A model generated the notes under the pieces. The model was given only the letters and a program-made list of their open reading frames with translations, was not told the origin of the DNA and searched no databases. Shown piece after piece: positions 48,233-56,821 of a stretch of 64,000 bases of DNA; position 1 is the stretch's first letter, and each line of letters starts with the position of its first letter. The translations under genes and the position numbers were made by a program. This stretch comes from DATENM01 sp045807765 (GTDB taxonomy: Bacteria; Acidobacteriota; Blastocatellia; UBA7656): positions 14,120 through 78,119 of the forward strand of contig JBJMGU010000220.1 in NCBI GenBank assembly GCA_045807765.1, read 5' to 3'.

Positions 48233-48282
48233 CGCCGCCGCAAGCACTCCAATAGCGATTGACCAGTCACAAGGAGGGTTTT

Positions 48283-49860
48283 ATGTTACAGCGTATGAGC
48301 CGCATTGCGGTGGCGTTCGGTATTGCCGTGTCGTTGGCGCTGGTGGCGAACCTGCCACGGGTCACAGCGCAGACGGATGCCAAAGGCGACCCGCTCGCGA
48401 AAGCCACGCGCACGGAACGCAACGGCTGGATCTACCTGCATCTTGAAGGCACGCCCGATGAAGTCGGCTATCAGCACGGCTGGCTGCTGGCGCGCGAGAT
48501 CGATGACGCCTTGCGCGTCTTCAAGAAGTACTTGCAGCGCGTCACCGCGCACGACTGGGCATTTTATCGCAACGCCGCGCACGAGATGTTCTGGAGCAAG
48601 CTCGACGACGAGTACAAGCACGAGATTCAAGCCATCGCCCGCGGCGCTTATGCGCGCGGCGTGCACATTGACGCCGACGACGTGCTGGCGATGAACGGCT
48701 GGATGGAGCTGGCGTTTTATTACATCCCGTCGCTCACGCAGGCGCGCATAGACGACCCCGAACTGCATCAGTCGCCGCCGCCCGCCTGCTCGGCCTTTGT
48801 CGCCACCGGCAGCTATACCAAAAATGGTGACATCGTTATGGCGCACAACAACTGGATCGATTACTTGATCGGTCGTCACTGGAATATCATGGTCGATCTA
48901 AAGCCGGCGGCGGGCCACCGCATCCTGATGGATTCGTTCCCCGGTTTCATCCATTCAGGCGATGATTTCTATGTGAACGATGCCGGATTGATGGTCACTG
49001 AAACGACGATCAGCGACTTCAAAGGATTCGACCCGGCGGGGCTGCCGGAGTTCTACCGCATACGCAAAGCCACGCAGTACGCCGATTCGATTGACGGCTG
49101 GCTGAAGGTGATGATGGATCATCCAAACGGCGGCTATGCTAACGACTGGCTGATTGGCGACCGCAAGACGGGCGAGATCGCGCGGCTCGAAAACGGTCTC
49201 AAGAATAACATCGTCGAGCGCACCAAAGACGGTTACTTCGTCGGCTCGAACTTCCCCGTCCATGAAAAAACGATTAAGGAAGAGACGAGCTTTGACCCGA
49301 ACGGCACGACCAACGGCGCCAATGCACGGCATCGCCGCTGGGACGAGCTGATGAAAGAAAACCGCGGCAAGATCGATGTCACGCTGGCCAGGAAGTTTCT
49401 GGCTGATCATTATGACGGGACGCGCAAGCGCAACGGCGGCTCGGCCAATACCCTCTGCGGCCATGTCGAACTGGACGACAAGGGCGCGAACAGCGACTGG
49501 CGCAGCTTCTATCCCGCCGGCGCATCAAACGCCAAAGCTACAGACGGGCGGCTGGCCGCTGAGATGAAATTCTGGGCGGCGATTGGTCATGCGTGCGGCG
49601 CGGATTTTAGGCTCGATACGTTTTTGAAAGCGCACCCGGAATACGAGTGGCAGCGCGAGCTGGCTGGTGATATGCCGAGCGGCGCGTGGACATTATTTGC
49701 AACGACGACGCCGGCGACCGGAGCGAAAGCCCGCAACCGTGGGCCGATAGACACGCAAATCCAGACGCCCTATCCAAACGACGTGAGGAACCGGCAGCGC
49801 GGGCCGCTCGGAGACCCAAAGGCGCCCTTGCCCGGTGACACGCGCCCGCCAATCAGGTAA
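48283..49860 (+). CDS. Secreted Ntn hydrolase, C45 / phospholipase B-like family
   Basis: 525 residues. A signal peptide (IAVAFGIAVSLALVANLPRVTAQ) is followed by a domain with YQHGWLLAREI, MNGWMELAFYY and PPACSAFVATGSYTKNGDIVMAHNNW. Cys169 in that stretch is the expected nucleophile, exposed by self-cleavage in this superfamily (acyl-CoA:6-aminopenicillanate acyltransferase, peptidase C45, phospholipase B-like). GLMVTETTISDFKGFD and ANTLCGHVELDD are also typical. It probably hydrolyses amide bonds of a small periplasmic or extracellular substrate, not identifiable from sequence. The C-terminus is Pro/Arg-rich and probably disordered. Start ATG has an ideal ribosome site. Confidence 0.82.
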   Translation: MLQRMSRIAVAFGIAVSLALVANLPRVTAQTDAKGDPLAKATRTERNGWIYLHLEGTPDEVGYQHGWLLAREIDDALRVFKKYLQRVTAHDWAFYRNAAHEMFWSKLDDEYKHEIQAIARGAYARGVHIDADDVLAMNGWMELAFYYIPSLTQARIDDPELHQSPPPACSAFVATGSYTKNGDIVMAHNNWIDYLIGRHWNIMVDLKPAAGHRILMDSFPGFIHSGDDFYVNDAGLMVTETTISDFKGFDPAGLPEFYRIRKATQYADSIDGWLKVMMDHPNGGYANDWLIGDRKTGEIARLENGLKNNIVERTKDGYFVGSNFPVHEKTIKEETSFDPNGTTNGANARHRRWDELMKENRGKIDVTLARKFLADHYDGTRKRNGGSANTLCGHVELDDKGANSDWRSFYPAGASNAKATDGRLAAEMKFWAAIGHACGADFRLDTFLKAHPEYEWQRELAGDMPSGAWTLFATTTPATGAKARNRGPIDTQIQTPYPNDVRNRQRGPLGDPKAPLPGDTRPPIR

Positions 49861-49888
49861 AGCGCAGCGCCAGAGCGCAAGAAAGGTC

Positions 49889-49934
49889 GAGCCGCCAGGA
49901 CCGACAGGTGTCTGTCCTGGCGGCTCTCGCTTTT
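49889..49934 (+). terminator. Terminator after the Ntn hydrolase gene
   Basis: Thirteen-base perfect stem GAGCCGCCAGGAC / GTCCTGGCGGCTC (49889-49901 with 49914-49926), 12-base loop, then TCGCTTTT. Confidence 0.85.
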
Positions 49935-49959
49935 CCCGTTCGTTTGCGACTCGATGGGC

Positions 49960-50151
49960 TTATGTAAGCTGCAACACAATCCCCGGCTTGTTGATGTTCA
50001 CGTCAATCTCGTGCTTGCTGCCGCCAAACATCCTGTGGAATGCGCCGGTGAAATACAGCACGGCAAGCAGTACGATCAGCATCAATACGATAGCAATGGC
50101 CGTCATGCCGCTGCCGCCATCACGGTTCACCTCAATAATTCTGTCTGCCAT
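49960..50151 (-). CDS. Small single-helix membrane protein; function unknown
   Basis: 63 residues: a hydrophilic start (MADRIIEVNRDGGSG), one transmembrane helix (TAIAIVLMLIVLLAVLYF) and a short tail with KHEIDVNINKPGIVLQL. GGAGGAA lies about eight bases upstream of ATG 50151, which settles the start; the frame stays open upstream but that part is not protein-like. Small proteins of this shape are often found in bacterial stress responses, but nothing here proves a role. Confidence 0.72.
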   Translation of the reverse strand: MADRIIEVNRDGGSGMTAIAIVLMLIVLLAVLYFTGAFHRMFGGSKHEIDVNINKPGIVLQLT

Positions 50152-50422
50152 AAACGATTCCTCCGCTCTATTCGGATTTGCTTTCCCCTCGCTATTAGGG
50201 GCAACTCCGATGCCACGCTCGCGTAGAGGCGCAGGGCGCGTCTTTTGGCGGAAATCGTCTGCCCCGAGCGCCGGCCTGTATCTGTTTTCCAATCGGTGTG
50301 TACGGCGAAAAGACAGCCGGCGCGTACCGTGCAATCCGGTCTTCACGCGGCGCGTTCCTTTTTTTGCGCCGTGCGCTAGTGTAGGATTATTCGTTCACGC
50401 AACGACCATCACAGGAGCGATT

Positions 50423-51736
50423 ATGGTGCAGACTTACATCCGCGATCTAGCCGGTCACGTCGGCGAAGAAGTGACCATCAAAGGCTGGCTTTATAACATC
50501 CGTTCGAGCGGCAAGCTCAAGTTCCCACAGATCCGCGACGGCTCAGGCTTGATCCAGGGCGTCGTCTCGAAGCGCGACGTCAGCGAGCAGATATGGAATG
50601 ACTTCGAGCGTCTGACGCAGGAATCATCGATCATCGTGCGCGGGCGAGTGCGCGAGCATCCTAAACAGCCCGGCGTTTATGAGCTGGACGTCAGCGGCCT
50701 CGACGTTGTGCATGTGGCCGAAGAATATCCCATCACGCCGAAAGAGCATGGCACAGAGTTCCTGATGGATCACCGCCATCTCTGGCTGCGCTCGCGTCGC
50801 CAGCATGCCATCCTCTCGGTGCGCGCTGAAATCATTCGCGCCGTGCGCGATTACTTCGACTCGAATGGCTTCCTGCTGATGGACACGCCGATCTTCACGC
50901 CCGCCGCCTGCGAAGGCACGACGACGCTATTCGAGGTCAACTACTTCGACGACAACAAAGCCTACCTGACACAATCGGGCCAGCTCTACAACGAAGCGAC
51001 CGCCGCCGCTTTCGGCAAAGTCTACACCTTTGGCCCGACGTTTCGCGCAGAGAAGTCGAAGACCCGCCGTCACCTGACGGAGTTCTGGATGGTCGAGCCG
51101 GAAGTCGCTTACGCCGATCTCGACGATGTCATGAATCTGGCCGAAGACTTCATCTCGTTTGTTGTCGGGCGCGTGCTGGAAAACCGCCAGGCTGAGCTAA
51201 AAGAGCTGGAGCGCGATACGGCGAAGCTCGAAAAGATTCAGAAGCCCTTTCCGCGCCTGCAATACGACGAGGCCGTGCGTATGCTGCAAGAAGGCTTCGA
51301 GAAAGGCGAGCTGGAAACGCGCTTTGAATGGGGCGGCGACTTCGGTGCGCCGGACGAGACATACATCTCAAGCCAGTACGACCGCCCGGTGATGGTGCAT
51401 CGCTACCCGGCGGCGGTGAAAGCGTTTTACATGAAGCCCGACCCCGAGCGAGCCGATCTGGCGTTGTGCGTTGACGTGCTGGCGCCCGAAGGCTACGGCG
51501 AAGTCATCGGTGGCGGCCAGCGCGCTGACGACCTCGATTATCTGCTCAAGCAGATTCAGGCACACGGCCTGCCCGAAGAGGCTTTCGACTGGTATCTCGA
51601 CCTGCGCAAGTATGGCAGCTTCCCGCACGGCGGCTTCGGCATGGGCATCGAGCGCTGCACCGCGTGGCTCTGTGGCATCGAGCACATTCGCGAAACGATT
51701 CCCTTCCCGCGAATGCTCTATCGCCTGAAGCCTTAA
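50423..51736 (+). CDS. asnS: Asparaginyl-tRNA synthetase
   Basis: 437 residues. N-terminal OB-fold anticodon-binding domain (VTIKGWLYNIRSSGKLKFPQ, IRDGSGLIQGVV), then the class II core: TPIFTPAACEGTTTLFEV, SGQLYNEATAAAFGKVYTFG, FRAEKSKTRRHLTEFWMVEP and motif 3 GGFGMGIERCTAWLCG. The CEGTTTLFEV and YLTQSGQLYNE stretches favour AsnRS over AspRS. It charges tRNA-Asn directly. ATG 50423 follows AGGAG by five bases. Confidence 0.96.
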   Translation: MVQTYIRDLAGHVGEEVTIKGWLYNIRSSGKLKFPQIRDGSGLIQGVVSKRDVSEQIWNDFERLTQESSIIVRGRVREHPKQPGVYELDVSGLDVVHVAEEYPITPKEHGTEFLMDHRHLWLRSRRQHAILSVRAEIIRAVRDYFDSNGFLLMDTPIFTPAACEGTTTLFEVNYFDDNKAYLTQSGQLYNEATAAAFGKVYTFGPTFRAEKSKTRRHLTEFWMVEPEVAYADLDDVMNLAEDFISFVVGRVLENRQAELKELERDTAKLEKIQKPFPRLQYDEAVRMLQEGFEKGELETRFEWGGDFGAPDETYISSQYDRPVMVHRYPAAVKAFYMKPDPERADLALCVDVLAPEGYGEVIGGGQRADDLDYLLKQIQAHGLPEEAFDWYLDLRKYGSFPHGGFGMGIERCTAWLCGIEHIRETIPFPRMLYRLKP

Positions 51737-51761
51737 TGGCAGCGGAAAGGAGAGGCGGCGC

Positions 51762-52349
51762 ATGACGAGCGGCGAGGTGATGAGCGACAAGATGGCGCGC
51801 GGGCTGTTGCTCGATGATGAGGCGCGGCGGCGCGTAACCGTCTTCGGCGGCTCGCGCTGCGGCACCGACGCGGCAGAGTATCAGGAAGCGCTCCAGCTTG
51901 GGCGCTTGCTGGTCGAAGCCGGCTTCGATGTCTGCTCAGGCGGTTACGCCGGCGTTATGGAAGCCATCAGCCGCGGCGCGCCTGACGCCGGCGGCCACGT
52001 CATTGGCGTCACCATGACGCAGTTCAAATCAGCGCCCAATCCTTACCTGAAGAAGATCGAGCCGAGCGCCGATTTCTACGCGCGCTTGCAGAAGCTGATT
52101 ACTCAGTCGGTCGGCTACGTCGCCTTGCGCGGCGGCATGGGAACGATCACCGAGATTTCATTGGTCTGGAACAAGCTAACGATGAACGTCCTGCCGCCGC
52201 GCCCGCTCATCCTGCTGGGCGAGTGCTGGCCGCGCGCCATCAAGTGCCTGCGCGAGCATCTGGTGATTTCGGACGCCGACCTCTCGTGGCTGTCGTTTGT
52301 AAATACGGCGGAAGAAGCGGTCGCCATTTTAAAGGAGCGGGCGCGCTGA
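51762..52349 (+). CDS. LOG-family nucleotide phosphoribohydrolase-like protein
   Basis: 195 residues with a Rossmann-like fold: RVTVFGGSRCGTDAAEYQEA, VCSGGYAGVMEAISRGA and GGMGTITEISLVWNKL. The last is the LOG-family GGxGTxxE motif; the usual Pro before it is replaced by Arg (LRGGMG). Family members hydrolyse nucleoside 5'-monophosphates to base plus ribose 5-phosphate (cytokinin activation in plants; general nucleotide recycling in bacteria). Two starts are possible, ATG 51762 (AAAGGAG upstream) and ATG 51780 (GAGG). Its last 21 bases overlap a small gene on the other strand. Confidence 0.85.
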   Translation: MTSGEVMSDKMARGLLLDDEARRRVTVFGGSRCGTDAAEYQEALQLGRLLVEAGFDVCSGGYAGVMEAISRGAPDAGGHVIGVTMTQFKSAPNPYLKKIEPSADFYARLQKLITQSVGYVALRGGMGTITEISLVWNKLTMNVLPPRPLILLGECWPRAIKCLREHLVISDADLSWLSFVNTAEEAVAILKERAR

Positions 52350-52532
52350 CGGGCCGCCCGCGCCGCGATTGAGCTGTAGGGTTGCGGCGCGGCGATTCTG
52401 GTTCCTGGGCCGCGGCTCAGGCTTGCGCCCGAAGTAGTAATACCACGCCGCGATAATCAGCAGGACAAAGAGAATGCCCGCCACAAAGCAGCCGATTCCG
52501 AGCTTGATTCCCGTCTTAAAGATGCCGAACAT
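52329..52532 (-). CDS. Possible small single-helix membrane protein
   Basis: 67 residues with one strong membrane helix (IGCFVAGILFVLLIIAAWYYYF) after MFGIFKTGIKLG and a basic, proline-rich tail. The protein pattern is convincing, but there is no clear ribosome site and the 3' end overlaps the LOG gene by 21 bases. Similar one-helix proteins occur at 49960 and 60493. Confidence 0.5.
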   Translation of the reverse strand: MFGIFKTGIKLGIGCFVAGILFVLLIIAAWYYYFGRKPEPRPRNQNRRAATLQLNRGAGGPSARPLL

Positions 52533-52850
52533 CGTGCGTTAATGATGGCAGAAAGCCCTGCTTTGCTCAACCTCTGCCGGCTAGCCGCCGATGCCTGAAT
52601 CCTCGCTTTTCTTGTGATTTTCTTGCACAGCGACAAAGGTATAGACGCCAGCATGGGGTGTTGATAAGATTAAATTGTCGCCACCACATAACGGTTTCAA
52701 GAACGAGCAAGGGGGATGGGGAGACAGGCAGTCATTCGAAGTTGGCCGACCTCAGGCACAGCGAAACGCACCTGAAATTCTCCATAAAACTCCAGAATTA
52801 TTGACCATTGGCTAACCCGGTAAGACCGGTTGTACCCACACGGAGAGTCA
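52533..52850. other. Intergenic region upstream of the lytic transglycosylase gene
   Basis: 318 bases without a gene. A short hairpin AACCCGGT / ACCGGTT lies at about 52814-52832, just before the ribosome site CGGAGAG of the next gene. A TTGATA at 52661 has no good -10 partner. The leader is longer and more structured than most here, but no known riboswitch class is recognised. Confidence 0.4.
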
Positions 52851-54005
52851 ATGAAGATCAGACGTATCTTTGCCTCAAGTTTGGAAATTCTGCCCACGAA
52901 AAAACTCCTCGTTCGCAAGCTTGCCACGACGGCCCTACTGACTGCCGTGATGGCGATTGCGACCTCCTTTTATGCGGTCAAGCACCGCCAGCCCGCCGGG
53001 GCGACCGAAGCATCGTTGAATGGCTCGACTTCGGCCATCGCCGTGACCGAGATTCCGCCGCGCGGTCTGAGCCGCCAGCGCGCTGATTTCGAGAAAGCTC
53101 TCGACATTCTTGCCACTGCGGCGAACAACGATTCGCACCTCACCGATTATTACAAGCGCGTTGCCCGCCGCGTCGCAGGTCACTCGACGCCTGCGGAGAC
53201 GGCTTCGGGAGTGCGCGCCATGCGCGTGCGCCGTGACCCGCCGGTTGATCCCGATAAGATGGTTGCCGACGTGTCCATGCCTGTGCCGCAGCTTCCCGGC
53301 GCCGATGCGCTGCCCGGAATCGCGACGGCTTCGGCCAGCGACGAGCCGGCCACCACGACGGCGACAGAAAATGCTTCGGAGCTTGCCGATGGCGACGTGC
53401 CGGCACAGCTCACCGTGGGCGATATGGCTTTTCAGGTGAACCCGGCAATCGAGCATTGGGTGAACTACTACACGACGACGAAGACGGGCCGCCAGACGAT
53501 GACCATCGGGATTACGCGCAGCAGCGCTTTCCTTGAGATGGCGCGCCAGGAATTTCGCCGCGCCGGCCTGCCGGAAGACCTTGTCTGGCTGGCGCACGTC
53601 GAGAGCGTCTGGAATCCGCGCGCCGTTTCGCCTGCGGCTGCCGGCGGCATCTGGCAATTCATCCCGAAGACCGCCAAGGAATACGGCATGACGGTCGAAA
53701 GCGGCAACGACGAGCGCGCCGATCCGCTGAAGCAGACGCGCGTTGCCGCCTCTTACCTGCGCGATCTCTACACGCTGTTTGGTGATTGGGCGTTGGCGAT
53801 GGCAGCCTACAACTCGGGCGAGCCGCGCGTGATGGAGGCGGTCGTCAAGAACGGACGCGCCAATTTCTGGGAGATTTATAACAAGCAACTGCTGCCGAAA
53901 GAGACCTGCAATTACGTGCCGAAGATTCTCGCCGCCATCGAAGTCGCGAGCCGCGCCGACCAGTACGGCTTCACCACGGCGAGCGATGATGTTGCCGGCC
54001 ACTGA
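52851..54005 (+). CDS. Membrane-anchored lytic transglycosylase (SLT/MltD type)
   Basis: 384 residues. One N-terminal signal anchor (LLTAVMAIATSFYAV, residues 31-45), then a long variable region (about 50-190) rich in Ala, Pro and Thr. The C-terminal SLT domain (about 215-375) carries catalytic Glu251 in LAHVESVWNPRAVSPAAAGG, followed by GIWQFIPKTAKEYGM, DERADPLKQTRVAASYLRDL and AMAAYNSGEPRV. It cleaves peptidoglycan glycan strands with formation of 1,6-anhydro ends. No LysM repeats are present. A terminator follows directly, so the gene is probably monocistronic. Confidence 0.9.
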   Translation: MKIRRIFASSLEILPTKKLLVRKLATTALLTAVMAIATSFYAVKHRQPAGATEASLNGSTSAIAVTEIPPRGLSRQRADFEKALDILATAANNDSHLTDYYKRVARRVAGHSTPAETASGVRAMRVRRDPPVDPDKMVADVSMPVPQLPGADALPGIATASASDEPATTTATENASELADGDVPAQLTVGDMAFQVNPAIEHWVNYYTTTKTGRQTMTIGITRSSAFLEMARQEFRRAGLPEDLVWLAHVESVWNPRAVSPAAAGGIWQFIPKTAKEYGMTVESGNDERADPLKQTRVAASYLRDLYTLFGDWALAMAAYNSGEPRVMEAVVKNGRANFWEIYNKQLLPKETCNYVPKILAAIEVASRADQYGFTTASDDVAGH

Positions 54006-54037
54006 AGTTTAGCTACTCATCATTTCCTCATAAGGGT

Positions 54038-54063
54038 GGGCCGCCGCGTGCGGCCCTTTTTTT
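54038..54063 (+). terminator. Rho-independent terminator after the lytic transglycosylase gene
   Basis: GGGCCGC / GCGGCCC stem with a CGCGT loop, followed by TTTTTTT. Confidence 0.93.
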
Positions 54064-54158
54064 ATCCGCGCAAGCCGACGCCGCTACCGACGATTGAGCG
54101 ATGCGCGCAGGGCGCAGTCCCTCACATTCCTCAGATCGCTCTAGCCCCTCCGACCTGT

Positions 54159-54193
54159 GCATGGAGTACCGCCTTTGCGGCGATACTCCATGC
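54159..54193. repeat. Inverted repeat GCATGGAGTACCGC
   Basis: The left arm 54159-54172 pairs with 54177-54193 (TACTCCATGC preceded by GCGG) with a three-base bulge. It has a tight loop and no T-run, and is a shorter relative of the hairpin at 13311. Confidence 0.7.
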
Positions 54194-54318
54194 TTTTCTC
54201 CTCTTTGATTCCCTGTCGAATCGCCTATCAAAGCCGGCGGCGTTTGTTGACGAGCCCATTCCATTCGACTATCGTGAAATGGAACCTTTCGGCGCTTCCG
54301 AAAGGAGCAAAAGGCATC

Positions 54319-55236
54319 ATGACTTTGAAACGCCGCTGTAGAATTATCGGCGTGCCGATGGACCTGGGGGCCGGACGTCGCGGAGTTGACATGGGGCCAT
54401 CGGCGATCCGCATCGCCGGGCTCAATCAAGCCCTCGCCTTTCTTGGCTACGACGTTACCGACGCCGGCAACGTCCACGTCGCGCCGCCGGAAGCCGTCGC
54501 CCAGGTGCATACGCGCGCCCGCTACCTGCCTGAGATCACCGCTGCGTCAGAAGAGTTAGCTCGCATGGTCGAAGCGGCGCTCGCCGAAGGCGCGGTGCCG
54601 GTCGTGCTGGGCGGCGACCACTCAATTGCCATCGGCAGCGTTGCCGGTGTCGCCGCGCATTTTCGCAAGGCGGGTGCGGTGGTCGGGATTATCTGGCTCG
54701 ACGCACACGCCGACTGCAACACGCCCGAAACGACGCCGTCGGGTAACATTCATGGCATGCCGCTGGCGGCGCTGCTCGGCTATGGTGCGAAAGAGCTGAC
54801 AGAGGTAGCCGGCTTCGCGCCGAAAGTGCGGCCCGAGAATACCGCCATCATCGGCGCGCGCAGCATCGATCCGGGCGAGCGCGAGCTGCTGCGCTCGCTC
54901 GGCGTCCGCGTCTTTACGATGACAGAGATAGATGAGCGCGGCATGAATACTTGCGTCGAAGAAGCGGTTCAGATCGCGGCGCACAATACCGCCGGCATTC
55001 ATGTGACGATGGACATGGATGTCATAGACCCATTCTACGCGCCGGGGGTCGGTACGCCCGAGCGCGGCGGCGTCACTTACCGTGAAGGACATCTGGCGAT
55101 GGAGAAGATCGCCGACTCTGGGCACGTCGTATCGGTGGAGCTGACGGAAGTCAACCCGCTGTACGACACGGTGAATCAGACGGCGCAGCTTGCGGTCGAG
55201 ATGATCCTGTCGGCGCTCGGCAAGAAGATTATGTAA
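54319..55236 (+). CDS. rocF: Arginase
   Basis: 305 residues. Ureohydrolase manganese motifs are complete: GGDHSIAIGS, WLDAHADCNTP, and TMDMDVIDP in place of the common SxDxDxxDP. IIGVPMDLGAGRRGVDMGPSAIR at the N-terminus and ELTEVNPLYD near the C-terminus are arginase-like (agmatinases lack the NPxxD pattern). It converts arginine to ornithine and urea. The frame is open upstream, but MTLKRRCRIIGVPMD is the family start and AAGG precedes it. A two-helix membrane protein gene follows after 15 bases. Confidence 0.92.
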   Translation: MTLKRRCRIIGVPMDLGAGRRGVDMGPSAIRIAGLNQALAFLGYDVTDAGNVHVAPPEAVAQVHTRARYLPEITAASEELARMVEAALAEGAVPVVLGGDHSIAIGSVAGVAAHFRKAGAVVGIIWLDAHADCNTPETTPSGNIHGMPLAALLGYGAKELTEVAGFAPKVRPENTAIIGARSIDPGERELLRSLGVRVFTMTEIDERGMNTCVEEAVQIAAHNTAGIHVTMDMDVIDPFYAPGVGTPERGGVTYREGHLAMEKIADSGHVVSVELTEVNPLYDTVNQTAQLAVEMILSALGKKIM

Positions 55237-55251
55237 GCGGGGCAGCCAAAG

Positions 55252-55587
55252 ATGCGACTACCGGACGAACTATCGCAGAAGCCGTCAACAACGGCGACAC
55301 GCGAGGCCGAGCGGCACAGGCTAGCGGTCGGACTGGCGGAGAGTGAGTCGCGGCTCGCCGAGCAAGCGCGCGTGTTCGTACCGCTCGTCGCGCTGGCATT
55401 GATTGCGGCCATGCCTGTATGGGCGAACTCGCTTGGGCGCTTCTTGAAACTGCTGGCCAGTCCGTTCGTGCTGTTGCCGGTCGGCTTCTGCATCGCACAC
55501 CTTGCCATCAGTTGGCGCAAGATCATCAGAATGCGCCATCGCCTTCACGAGGCCGAGCGCGCAATGCGTGAACAGAAACCCGAATAG
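55252..55587 (+). CDS. Two-helix membrane protein; function unknown
   Basis: 111 residues. An N-terminal charged, probably helical segment (REAERHRLAVGLAESESRLA) is followed by two membrane helices (VFVPLVALALIAAMPVWA and LLASPFVLLPVGFCIAHLAI) and a basic cytoplasmic tail. It lies 15 bases after the arginase stop and may be cotranscribed. No ribosome site is obvious. Family not recognised. Confidence 0.6.
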   Translation: MRLPDELSQKPSTTATREAERHRLAVGLAESESRLAEQARVFVPLVALALIAAMPVWANSLGRFLKLLASPFVLLPVGFCIAHLAISWRKIIRMRHRLHEAERAMREQKPE

Positions 55588-55683
55588 CTGGTCGAACGAC
55601 GCACGTCGCCACTTGTCATAGAGAGCGGTCTTTAGCATTAATCATAAAACTACTGGCGATCATCGTTGCGCTTGCCTGTGAGA

Positions 55684-56796
55684 ATGGGGGAATCGTTGGC
55701 AAAGAGAATCCGGGTCGGAGTCATTTTCGGCGGGCGGTCAGGAGAGCATGAAGTGTCGCTGCGCTCCGCCGAATCGATCATCAACGCGATAGACAAAACC
55801 AGATACGAAGTCGTGCCCATCGGCATCACCAAGCAAGGCCGCTGGCTGGTGTCGGGCGACGCCAAAGCCTTGCTGCCCGAAACCGTGATGCGCGCCAATC
55901 ATCAGCAGTCGGTGGCGATCATCGGCGACCCGACGCAACAGGGATTGAAGCGGCTCGACGCCAATCTCAGCCAGCCCCTAGACGTTGTCTTCCCGGTGTT
56001 GCATGGCACCTACGGCGAGGATGGCACGATTCAGGGATTACTGGAGATGGCCGGCGTGCCTTATGTCGGCTGTGGCGTGCTGGCATCGGCTACGGGCATG
56101 GACAAAGTGGTGATGAAGCAGTTGTTCGTACAGGCCGGTCTGACAGTCGCGGATTACGAATGGTTCCTGCGCGCCGCATGGGAAGCCGATCCCAACGCCA
56201 TCATCAAGAAGGTCGCTCGCCGTCTCGGCTACCCGGTCTTCGTCAAGCCGGCCAATCTCGGCTCGTCAGTCGGCATCTCGAAGGCGCAAGACCGAAGCGA
56301 GTTGCGCGAGGCGATCAACGACGCGGCGCGTTACGACCGCCGGGTGATCGTCGAGCGCGCCGTCGTCGGGCGCGAGATCGAAGTCAGCGTGCTTGGCAAC
56401 GATGAGCCGGCTGCCAGCCTGCCGGGCGAGGTCATCACTGGCCACGAGTTTTACGATTACGAAGACAAGTACATTGACACGACCTCGCGCACCGAGGTCC
56501 CGGCGCGGCTGCCTAAGAAGATTGTCGAGCGCTTGCAGCGCGACGCCGTCAAAGCCTTCCAGGCCGTAGACGGCGCCGGCCTGGCGCGCGTTGACTTTTT
56601 TGTTGAAGACAAGACCCACCGGGTCATCATCAACGAGATTAATACCATGCCCGGCTTCACTTCGATCAGCATGTATCCGAAGCTTTGGGAAGCCAGCGGC
56701 ATTCCTTATAACGAATTGATTGACCGCCTGATTCAGCTCGCCATCGAGCGCCACCGCGACAAGGCGCGCAACCTGACCAGCTATCAACCGAGGTAG
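55684..56796 (+). CDS. ddl: D-alanine--D-alanine ligase
   Basis: 370 residues from this start. ATP-grasp enzyme that makes D-Ala-D-Ala for peptidoglycan. Motifs: VGVIFGGRSGEHEVSLRSA, FPVLHGTYGEDGTIQGLLEM, GMDKVVMKQLF, FVKPANLGSSVGISKA, GREIEVSVLGN and NEINTMPGFTSISMYPKLW. The Tyr in MYPKLW fits a D-Ala ligase more than a D-lactate ligase. The ATG at 55684 has a weak ribosome site. TTG at 55696 has GGGGGA upstream and gives the usual family N-terminus (MAKRIRVGV), so it may be the real start. Confidence 0.94.
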   Translation: MGESLAKRIRVGVIFGGRSGEHEVSLRSAESIINAIDKTRYEVVPIGITKQGRWLVSGDAKALLPETVMRANHQQSVAIIGDPTQQGLKRLDANLSQPLDVVFPVLHGTYGEDGTIQGLLEMAGVPYVGCGVLASATGMDKVVMKQLFVQAGLTVADYEWFLRAAWEADPNAIIKKVARRLGYPVFVKPANLGSSVGISKAQDRSELREAINDAARYDRRVIVERAVVGREIEVSVLGNDEPAASLPGEVITGHEFYDYEDKYIDTTSRTEVPARLPKKIVERLQRDAVKAFQAVDGAGLARVDFFVEDKTHRVIINEINTMPGFTSISMYPKLWEASGIPYNELIDRLIQLAIERHRDKARNLTSYQPR

Positions 56797-56821
56797 TTAC
56801 CCGTTGTCAGTTGTCAGCGGT

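Larger units (their letters stand above)
54006..54318. other. Intergenic region with terminator, hairpin and arginase leader
   Basis: 313 bases. It contains the terminator at 54038-54063, the inverted repeat at 54159-54193, and a TTCCAT / ATGGAA inversion near 54260-54285. AAAGGAG at 54301-54307 and AAGG at 54311 precede the arginase ATG. No RNA gene is seen. Confidence 0.55.

Noticed and set aside
52533..52850. Possible riboswitch in the leader of the lytic transglycosylase gene
   Set aside because: Cyclic-dinucleotide riboswitches often control such genes, so I looked for c-di-GMP and c-di-AMP core motifs. None fits; only a short hairpin is visible.
56800..56820. Short GTTGTCA tandem pair after ddl as another hairpin element
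   Set aside because: Only two units are present and no inverted arm follows before pdxJ. It could be a remnant but cannot be supported.
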